A DNA stretch of 5,066 nt from Pseudomonadota bacterium. Its GTDB lineage: Bacteria > Pseudomonadota > Alphaproteobacteria > Rhodobacterales > Rhodobacteraceae. This document shows positions 1-5,066 of this stretch, piece after piece. The position numbers and the translations under genes were made by a program. Positions within the stretch are counted from its first letter, which is position 1. Each line of letters opens with the position of its first letter. The notes below the pieces were generated by a model, which searched no databases, was not told the origin of the DNA, and saw nothing but the letters and a program-made list of their open reading frames with translations. The stretch spans positions 1 through 5,066 of the forward strand of contig JAQBUS010000130.1 of the NCBI GenBank assembly GCA_027623875.1. Reading direction: 5' to 3'.

Positions 1-960
1 TGCAACTAATGGTCTGATACTTTTACCTTCTATATGAGAAATCAAATTTTTGAAGACCCCTTTATCAAGTGCTGTGCACCCAAAAAACTTTAAGTCCTTT
101 AGGTACAGGGTCCTAACATCTAGCTCCACATGTGGTCCGGCCACCGCGCCCGAAACAGCATAACGACCATGATCGCAGAGTGTTTCGAGAATGTTTGGCC
201 ATTTTGAACCCGCAACTAGATCAATAACCACGTCCATACTGTCTTTTCCCAATGATTCAAGGATATCACTGTTTCTATCGATAGATTGGTCAGCACCAAT
301 TTCTAAGAGGTTAGACAACTTTGTCTCAGAGGTAACAGCATAAACAATAGCACCTCTTCGCTTTGCTAGTTGGACTGCTGCAGAGCCAACACCACCTGAA
401 GCCCCAGTAATTAAAACTCTGTCACCTTTGCCAACATCACACCGTGTTAACATGTTTTCTGCTGTCGAGTAAGAACACGGAAATGAAGCTAACTCAATAT
501 CACTAAGATTCGAAGAAATTTCATGCGCATGGGAAGAAGAAACAGTAAGATATTCTGCAAACGCTCCGTCGCACTCTGACCCCAAAAACCACGGCTGTAC
601 TAATTTTTGACCTGCAGATTCGTACAAACATGGTTCAACCAAAACACGCTCACCAATACGTCTAGAATCACATCCTTCACCTACACCTACAATTTCACCG
701 CAAGCATCTATTCCTTGAATTCGTGGGAAATTCAACGCCTCACCTGACCAGCTAGAACCTTCGGCTCCAGTATTTGATTTTGAGTACCAGCCAATCCTAG
801 TATTAATATCAGTATTGTTGACGCCTGCTGCCTTCACTTTGATCAAAACTTCTCCAGCCCTGGGTTCAGGTGTTCTTAAATCATCTCTAAACTTCAACAT
901 TTCGGGACCTCCATATCCCACGAGAACAACCCCACTCATTATCAACGGTATTTTTTTCAT
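1..960 (-). CDS. Zinc-free medium-chain alcohol dehydrogenase / quinone oxidoreductase-like protein, C-terminus cut by window edge
   Basis: The reading frame is open from an ATG at 960 to the left edge (320 codons, no stop), so perhaps 20-35 C-terminal residues are missing relative to the usual family length of about 345. The N-terminal GroES-like domain (residues about 10-150) contains GVNNTDINTRIGWYS and IQGIDACGEIVG. The Rossmann domain carries the nucleotide-binding motif GASGGVGSAAVQLAK (186-200), typical of NAD(P)H-dependent MDR enzymes. The catalytic zinc ligands of classical alcohol dehydrogenases are absent: the usual Cys is Asn48, and the usual His-Glu pair is Ile84-Asp85. The four-Cys structural zinc lobe is also missing. 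This points to a zinc-independent reductase or dehydrogenase acting on a carbonyl or enone; the substrate is unknown. The start at 960 is favoured over Met8 because GGAG (minus strand, 967-970) lies 6 bases before it, and Met8 has no such site. It follows the DadA-like gene by 27 bases, so the two are probably co-transcribed. Confidence 0.9.
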   Translation of the reverse strand, partial: MKKIPLIMSGVVLVGYGGPEMLKFRDDLRTPEPRAGEVLIKVKAAGVNNTDINTRIGWYSKSNTGAEGSSWSGEALNFPRIQGIDACGEIVGVGEGCDSRRIGERVLVEPCLYESAGQKLVQPWFLGSECDGAFAEYLTVSSSHAHEISSNLSDIELASFPCSYSTAENMLTRCDVGKGDRVLITGASGGVGSAAVQLAKRRGAIVYAVTSETKLSNLLEIGADQSIDRNSDILESLGKDSMDVVIDLVAGSKWPNILETLCDHGRYAVSGAVAGPHVELDVRTLYLKDLKFFGCTALDKGVFKNLISHIEGKSIRPLVA

Positions 961-987
961 CTTATTCTCCAAGTGTTTAATGAAAGG

Positions 988-2232
988 CTAAACTGTATAG
1001 CGATCCGGCTTGTACGGAGTCATATCAATATTTGGCACATGACCATTAATCAGTTGTGCGATTAATCGACCTGTAACAGGTCCGGCTGTAAGCCCTACAT
1101 GTTGATGACCAAAACCTACAAATATCCCACTTTTTTCCAATTCGCCAATCAATGGGGTACTGTCGGGCGTGGAAGGACGAAAACCCATCCATTCTTTAGT
1201 GTTCGAATACTTTAAGTTTGGAAAAACCTCTTTAGTATGCCTTTTGAGTAACTTAATCGGAGCTTCACTTGGACCAGCATGGTGATCTCCCAGCTCTACG
1301 GTTCCAGCGCATCGCAAACCCATATCCATTGGGTTCACTCCAAACTTTCCTTCAATCATCAACATTGGATTTCGTGGCATTTCAGTTGGGTTTTCAAAAA
1401 TGACATGATAACCTCGTTCAGCTTCGAGGGGTACTTTAAGCTCCAGCTTCTTCATCAGATCCTTAGACCAAATTCCTGCAGTAATGACCACATGGCTGCA
1501 CTCAAATGCACCCTGATCAGTGTCAATGTAAGATATACGGTTGCCGCATTTATGGAATTCTTGCACTTCTGCTTGGATGAACTGACCTCCATTACCTACA
1601 AAGTACTTGGTCAACTCTGCTATATACTGACCAGGGTTGGCAATGTGTCCTTGGCCTTCTAGAACAGCCAAGCATTTCATTTCTGGGTTAAGTATAGGCT
1701 CCTCTTCTTGAACAGCACACCCAGTAATAATCGTCGGTTTAAGTCCAGCAAGTGCTTTCATCTTCCAGCTATAAGCATCTTTTTTAAATGCAGCCTCAGA
1801 GGTGTAAACGAAACTTAATTTACTATCCAAAACCCATTTTTCTAAGGGCGTTCCACTAACCAAAGACTTATGTTGTTCAACTGCATCACTTAAAATTGGA
1901 ATTAAATTTCTTACAATGCGATGGGTACCTGCGTCAGAGGCGTGAGACATAAAACTATAAAGCCATGGTAACATTTTAGGTAAGTAAGGCCATTTTATGA
2001 ACAATGGAGCATTCCGGTTGAAAACATGTTTCGGAGCATCCCACCACAAATTTGGTGATGTCACAGGATCAACGGCCCACTGAGCTAGCAAACCCGAATT
2101 TCCATAAGAAGCACCCATTCCTGGCGCTCCTTTATCCATCAAGATGACTTTAAAACCTGATCTTTGCAGCCAAATCGCTGTCGAAACACCACACATGCCA
2201 GCCCCGATTACAATGATAGGTTTGTTAGTCAT
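988..2232 (-). CDS. FAD-dependent D-amino acid dehydrogenase-like oxidoreductase (DadA/DAO family)
   Basis: The product has 414 residues, the normal length for DadA-type enzymes. An N-terminal dinucleotide-binding fold shows VIGAGMCG (8-15) and the acidic Asp33 that ends the second beta strand. It is followed by the conserved ASYGNSGLLA segment (41-50). The second FAD contact VVITAGIWS (248-256) and the C-terminal signature GFRPSTPDSTPLIG (350-363) with GFGHQHVGLTAGP (373-385) are typical of this family. Such enzymes oxidatively deaminate D-amino acids, or oxidise sarcosine- or hydroxyproline-type substrates, and pass electrons to the membrane quinone pool. Which substrate applies here is not readable. 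No signal peptide is evident, so it is likely a cytoplasmic or peripheral inner-membrane enzyme. The ATG at 2232 is preferred: GGGG lies 6 bases upstream of it (2239-2242). An in-frame TTG at 2244 would add only four residues and has no Shine-Dalgarno site. It is the first gene of a probable operon with the MDR dehydrogenase. Confidence 0.92.
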   Translation of the reverse strand: MTNKPIIVIGAGMCGVSTAIWLQRSGFKVILMDKGAPGMGASYGNSGLLAQWAVDPVTSPNLWWDAPKHVFNRNAPLFIKWPYLPKMLPWLYSFMSHASDAGTHRIVRNLIPILSDAVEQHKSLVSGTPLEKWVLDSKLSFVYTSEAAFKKDAYSWKMKALAGLKPTIITGCAVQEEEPILNPEMKCLAVLEGQGHIANPGQYIAELTKYFVGNGGQFIQAEVQEFHKCGNRISYIDTDQGAFECSHVVITAGIWSKDLMKKLELKVPLEAERGYHVIFENPTEMPRNPMLMIEGKFGVNPMDMGLRCAGTVELGDHHAGPSEAPIKLLKRHTKEVFPNLKYSNTKEWMGFRPSTPDSTPLIGELEKSGIFVGFGHQHVGLTAGPVTGRLIAQLINGHVPNIDMTPYKPDRYTV

Positions 2233-2520
2233 TAATGACCCCAATACTACTTAACTAAAATCTATACAAATAAACGAAGAGAATTCACGATGAAAACCCA
2301 ACAAGCGATTGCTTTAAACTATATATTTCTCCCTATACATAAAGTTTGATAAAATGAAAAATGAAAAAAAGAATTTGGATAACGAACCTGAGAGTTTTTC
2401 TAACTCCTCAACTATTTAATCGTACCATGTCAGGTTTTTCTTCATCTGTATAACAAAAAAAACGTTGCCAAGGATGAAGCTATCCACGAATATGCCACAC
2501 AAAAAGAGGTTATATTATTA
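2233..2520. other. AT-rich divergent intergenic region
   Basis: This 288-base gap separates two divergent genes and must hold the promoters of both. No -35/-10 pair is convincing. On the plus strand TATAAC (2449-2454) is a possible -10 box for the channel gene but has no clear -35 partner. On the minus strand TATAGA near 2251-2256 is a possible -10 box for the oxidase gene, also without a good -35. An imperfect dyad with arms AAACT (2316-2320) and AGTTT (2343-2347), partly paired inside, could be an operator, but such patterns arise easily in AT-rich DNA. Two tiny plus-strand frames (2290-2349 and 2354-2419) lack strong ribosome binding sites and were not called as genes. Confidence 0.5.
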
Positions 2521-3039
2521 ATGGGACAGTTAGAAACAACTTTTGAGACTGGTGCTAAATCTATTATCGGTTTGCTCCCGCAATTTGTAAGCGGTTTAGC
2601 TGTTTTACTTGGGTTTCTGATAGTCGCGTTTTTAATTGGCTTGGCAATTAATAAGTTAGCCAACAAACAAGAAAAAAGCCGGCAGGGCATTCTCGTGTTG
2701 TTGCGCAAACTTTCTCGAGGTGCAGTTGTTATTCTTGGAGTGGTAACAATGCTTGGCACCTGGGGAGTTGATGTTAGCGCTTTAGTGGCCGGTCTTGGGT
2801 TGACAGGGTTTGCTCTTGGGTTCGCGTTTAAAGATGCTGTCTCCAGTACATTGGCCGGAATGCTCGTGCTCTTATATCAACCATTTAAAATAGGAGATGT
2901 TATTAATGTCTGCGGTGTTCGAGGTGAGGTCATGTCAATAGATATGCGTTACACAACGTTGCAAGATAATACTGATCGTCATCTTGTTCCTAATGCAAAG
3001 TTATTTACAGAAAGAGTTTCTATTCTTGAAAAGATGTAG
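2521..3039 (+). CDS. Short MscS-family mechanosensitive ion channel lacking the C-terminal cage domain
   Basis: The product is an inner-membrane protein of 172 residues. It has hydrophobic segments at about 18-45, 66-84 and 86-118. The third matches the pore helix TM3 of MscS: small residues and glycines in GLGLTGFALGFAFKDA (91-106), then LYQPFKIGDVI. The beta domain follows and ends with the PNAK motif (157-160), which matches PNGK of E. coli MscS. Aligned by eye, the two pore-gate leucines of E. coli (L105, L109) correspond to Phe97 and Phe101, and Gln112-Gly113 to Lys104-Asp105. Full-length MscS has about 286 residues; here the protein stops after the beta domain, so the cytoplasmic vestibule is missing. 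The downstream DNA shows no coding continuation and holds a terminator, so this looks like a natural short form, not a frameshift. Known relatives release solutes on hypo-osmotic shock. The ATG at 2521 has AGAGG at 2505-2509, a rather long 11-base spacing; no ATG, GTG or TTG lies upstream in the open frame. Confidence 0.9.
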   Translation: MGQLETTFETGAKSIIGLLPQFVSGLAVLLGFLIVAFLIGLAINKLANKQEKSRQGILVLLRKLSRGAVVILGVVTMLGTWGVDVSALVAGLGLTGFALGFAFKDAVSSTLAGMLVLLYQPFKIGDVINVCGVRGEVMSIDMRYTTLQDNTDRHLVPNAKLFTERVSILEKM

Positions 3040-3040
3040 G

Positions 3041-3083
3041 ATAGTTTTAAAGCAAAAAGTATAACTATTTTTTAATTTTTTTT
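3041..3083 (+). terminator. Intrinsic terminator of the mscS-like gene, overlapping the convergent stop codon
   Basis: Stem arms ATAGTT (3041-3046) and AACTAT (3063-3068) form six pairs. Two further inner T-A pairs follow a T-T mismatch, and G-T pairs can extend the base. A T-rich run follows at 3068-3083, broken only by two A. The hairpin begins two bases after the channel gene's stop. The T-tract contains the TAA of the convergent membrane-protein gene (3072-3074). The stem has few G-C pairs, so it is a modest terminator. On the minus strand no T-tract follows the hairpin, so it acts mainly in the plus direction. Confidence 0.65.
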
Positions 3084-4058
3084 GCTGTTTGTGTATCGAA
3101 ATATTCGTTTGCTGAGTATAAGGATTCCTCCAAGCAGAAAAACCAAAGCATAATCGATTATCGGAATTCGAAATATCTCATTTATTTTTTCCCACCCACG
3201 CTCTGAATACACCAGCATTGTGGTGGCGACCGAAGCGCTTGCGATTGTCCATTTCCAAATTCGATGCAAACCAAGTCCATGCATTTGGGTGACCACCACG
3301 AGAAATAAAAACCCAAAGGCAAACATAGCCCAGAACTCCTGACCCGCGATTACCGCAACAATTACTCCATGGATGAGAACTGAAATCTCTAAAAAAAATG
3401 TCCAAAAACGGTTGCTGTGTACTCTGGTAAACACAAATGAAGCCTGTATGAATAAAAGAAAAGTATATAAAAAACCTACTATGTGACCATATGTCGTTTC
3501 CATTGGATGATACCAATAAGTGAATGTAATGGCCCAAGCGAAATAGTAACCGTGATACCCGATCAAAATAGGCCGAATGCTGGAAAACAAGTTTTTTCCA
3601 GACCCAAAAAACAAGCCACGCCGGGGCGCCTCCATAAGTAATACGATTACCAACAGTATTATAACTGACGCCTGTGAGGTAATTACAGGTAAATCCTGGC
3701 CTAAACCATCATAAAAGTACTTCGTTTGCAAGTAATGTAGAGTCACAAAAAATGCCGTTCCTGCCAAACATATCCAGTTAATCGGATGCATAAAATTACG
3801 ATTTTTGACTTTATCACGGTGAGTTTTTACCCAAACAATAATTCCCCAAATAAATAACTGATGCAAAACATAACTACCCCAAACACTTAGACGTGACCAA
3901 ATATTTGGATCAGGTCGTTTCCAAAAATACCAATTGAATCCCTCGTCGGGCTTGAAGGCTATATCATTTAGGAATGGGGCAAGTGTAAGAATACTAGCGG
4001 CTGCCACAACAGCTATACCAAGGGTTACGAACCAGATCAATTTTAGTTGTGATTGCAC
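3072..4058 (-). CDS. Histidine-rich polytopic membrane protein of unknown family
   Basis: The product has 328 residues and I do not recognise its family. About ten hydrophobic segments can be seen (roughly 7-29, 58-78, 91-110, 126-142, 162-182, 190-212, 218-238, 240-258, 268-284, 300-318), so it is an integral inner-membrane protein. Eleven histidines are spread over the chain. Several lie in or beside helices: His66, His108, His169 (GYHGYY), His184, His192, His214, His230, and His260/His265 (QMHGLGLHR). Aromatic residues are also abundant. Such a pattern could serve heme or metal binding, but no known motif is recognised. The start is GTG at 4058, supported by AGGGAG (4067-4072) eight bases upstream; the next in-frame Met is residue 90, inside the membrane part. 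It lies downstream of the CDGSH gene on the same strand with its own likely promoter, and converges on the mscS-like gene. It reads as one uninterrupted frame. Confidence 0.85.
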   Translation of the reverse strand: MQSQLKLIWFVTLGIAVVAAASILTLAPFLNDIAFKPDEGFNWYFWKRPDPNIWSRLSVWGSYVLHQLFIWGIIVWVKTHRDKVKNRNFMHPINWICLAGTAFFVTLHYLQTKYFYDGLGQDLPVITSQASVIILLVIVLLMEAPRRGLFFGSGKNLFSSIRPILIGYHGYYFAWAITFTYWYHPMETTYGHIVGFLYTFLLFIQASFVFTRVHSNRFWTFFLEISVLIHGVIVAVIAGQEFWAMFAFGFLFLVVVTQMHGLGLHRIWKWTIASASVATTMLVYSERGWEKINEIFRIPIIDYALVFLLGGILILSKRIFRYTNSKKN

Positions 4059-4151
4059 GAAAAAGGCTCCCTAATAATCAACTCAAAGTCATATTTCTCA
4101 AATTTATTTTGAAAATTAAAAAGTCCACTATGTAGTAAATTCTGCTCCCTC

Positions 4152-4180
4152 ATTATAAAAAAACATCAGTCAGTCTACAA
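4152..4180 (-). promoter_or_regulatory. Likely sigma-70 promoter of the membrane-protein gene
   Basis: On the minus strand a perfect TATAAT (4152-4157) lies 17 bases from TTGTAG (4175-4180). The -35 box matches the consensus only in its TTG. Transcription would start near 4145, leaving a leader of about 87 bases before the GTG start at 4058. The placement, between the stop of the upstream Fe-S gene and the membrane-protein gene, fits an independent transcription unit. Confidence 0.55.
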
Positions 4181-4227
4181 GTTACTTTGTGTTAACAAAA
4201 TCAATCACCAAGCCCTTAAAGAATTTT

Positions 4228-4254
4228 AGATAGTCAGCTTTGGTATGATTATCT
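4228..4254 (-). other. Possible hairpin at the end of the CDGSH gene
   Basis: Arms AGATAGTCA (4228-4236) and TGATTATCT (4246-4254) pair over nine positions with one imperfect pair around a nine-base loop, overlapping the TAG stop at 4253-4255. On the transcribed (minus-strand) RNA the imperfect pair is A-C. No T-tract follows, so this is not a standard intrinsic terminator. It could be a weak pause or 3'-end protecting structure, or chance. Confidence 0.25.
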
Positions 4255-5050
4255 AGACCTCTTCTTTAAAATTTATTTTTACGTGGCTACCATCGCAAAA
4301 AGGCTTATTACTTGATGCACCGCAACGACACAAAGTCATTCGGTTACGTGTCTCAAGCGGTTGCCCATCTGACCGTCTTACCGGAATTTTACCACTAACC
4401 CAAAGTGGACCAGCTGTGCTTTCCAAGTTGTCAGCCGAAATGATAGCTATTTGCTTTGGTAGATCTGCCTCAACCTCTTGATATACCCCATCGACTTCGA
4501 GTTCATAGGTAAAAGTACCCGATGGGCATCTCTCAACCATAGCAGAAAGATTAATTTTTGCATTATCATCTGATTTTTTTGTTATCAACTTCCTAATTCC
4601 AGATTTTTGATTAAAACAAAATTTTGCATGCATACAATAAGAGTTATCCACCTTTACCCTTACTCCATCGCCCTGAAGACTTTCTTGTCGCGCCTTGATG
4701 GGCTCCACCCTCGCTGTTTCACTTCCGTCAAATAAAAACCGATCATGTGTTCCATCGCAAAACGGTTTGTTCGCAGATTTACCACATCGACAGAGTTCAA
4801 AAATTGCATCAACACTCTGACTTTCTAATTTTTGCCATGCAATCGATTCCCCGTTATCACCTGTAATTCTTTTTTTTCTAACTAAGGGAACGCTGCCATG
4901 CACAACATAAGGTCCGTTTTCACGAATTTCAATAAATTCAATGTCTGCACTCTTGGGAGGTAAATACTCAAAGCTTGGACCCACCGTTTTAGACCCATTA
5001 GGCATCGGCATCATCATTAATTCTTTTGCAAGAATTTTAAGTTCAAACAT
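4253..5050 (-). CDS. Iron-sulfur protein with two CDGSH domains flanking a YjdI-like (Fer4_19) domain
   Basis: The product has 265 residues. The first CDGSH domain is LCRCGKSANKPFCDGTH with ligands Cys87, Cys89, Cys98 and His102. The second is LCRCGASSNKPFCDGSH with Cys241, Cys243, Cys252 and His256. Both fit C-x-C-x2-S-x3-P-x-C-D-G-[ST]-H, the three-Cys one-His site for a [2Fe-2S] cluster. Each is preceded by the usual strand region (NGPYVVHGSVPL at 45-56; GPLWVSGKIPV at 214-224). Between them, YCMHAKFC (Cys139, Cys145) and ERCPSG (Cys175) match the divergent 4Fe-4S mono-cluster domain of YjdI type. The protein is soluble, probably cytoplasmic, and likely a redox or Fe-S carrier; its partner is unknown. 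The start is ATG at 5050 with GGAG only two bases upstream (5053-5056), unusually close. The frame stays open to the window's right edge, so a start further upstream is possible, and a Met cluster at residues 12-16 is another option. The N-terminal 35 residues are outside the conserved domains. Confidence 0.9.
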   Translation of the reverse strand: MFELKILAKELMMMPMPNGSKTVGPSFEYLPPKSADIEFIEIRENGPYVVHGSVPLVRKKRITGDNGESIAWQKLESQSVDAIFELCRCGKSANKPFCDGTHDRFLFDGSETARVEPIKARQESLQGDGVRVKVDNSYCMHAKFCFNQKSGIRKLITKKSDDNAKINLSAMVERCPSGTFTYELEVDGVYQEVEADLPKQIAIISADNLESTAGPLWVSGKIPVRRSDGQPLETRNRMTLCRCGASSNKPFCDGSHVKINFKEEV

Positions 5051-5066
5051 AACTCCGACGGCTTGC

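Noticed and set aside
1279..1662. Plus-strand open frame of 127 codons
   Set aside because: It lies wholly inside the DadA-like gene on the opposite strand, and its product matches no family; it is a shadow frame.
2290..2419. Two tiny plus-strand frames (19 and 21 codons) that could be leader peptides
   Set aside because: Neither has a good ribosome binding site, a run of regulatory codons or an attenuator-like hairpin after it; both are expected by chance in AT-rich DNA.
2442..2759. Minus-strand open frame of 105 codons
   Set aside because: It is antisense to the start of the MscS-like gene, whose membrane helices and pore motif are clear; no family resemblance.
2521..3039. MscS-like gene as a frameshifted pseudogene
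   Set aside because: The DNA after the stop is an AT-rich hairpin and then the convergent gene; no remnant of a C-terminal MscS domain is visible in any frame.
3178..3537. Minus-strand open frame of 119 codons
   Set aside because: It is a frame-shifted reading of the long membrane-protein gene, which is intact across this interval.
4181..4200. Small palindrome around GTTAAC as a terminator or operator
   Set aside because: The stem is only four pairs with no G-C strength and no T-tract.

Overview
The window is an AT-rich stretch of bacterial chromosome. It carries five protein-coding genes, short intergenic gaps and Shine-Dalgarno-type starts. No mobile element, RNA gene or CRISPR array could be seen. 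The protein families and the base composition suggest a proteobacterium, perhaps a marine one. That placement is inferred from general family resemblance, not from a marker gene.

Left part, minus strand (1-2232): a two-gene operon. The upstream gene encodes a DadA-like FAD-dependent amino-acid dehydrogenase/oxidase. 27 bases after its stop lies a zinc-free medium-chain dehydrogenase of the quinone-oxidoreductase type, whose last residues run off the left edge. The pair looks like a small catabolic unit: oxidative deamination of a D-amino acid or N-substituted amino acid, then NAD(P)H-dependent handling of a carbonyl product. The substrate cannot be read from the sequence.

Middle (2233-3073): an AT-rich divergent intergenic region of 288 bases, then on the plus strand a very short MscS-type mechanosensitive channel of 172 residues. 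It has the membrane part and the beta domain but no C-terminal cytoplasmic cage. A hairpin with a T-tract ends this gene and overlaps the stop codon of the convergent gene.

Right part, minus strand (3072-5050): a histidine-rich protein with about ten membrane helices and no family I recognise. It has its own likely sigma-70 promoter and an 87-base leader. Upstream of it lies an iron-sulfur protein with two CDGSH domains flanking a YjdI-like (Fer4_19) domain. The two genes are 194 bases apart and are probably transcribed at least partly independently.

No clear undescribed multi-gene system is evident. The items most worth a second look are the unknown membrane protein, the cage-less channel and the three-cluster Fe-S protein.
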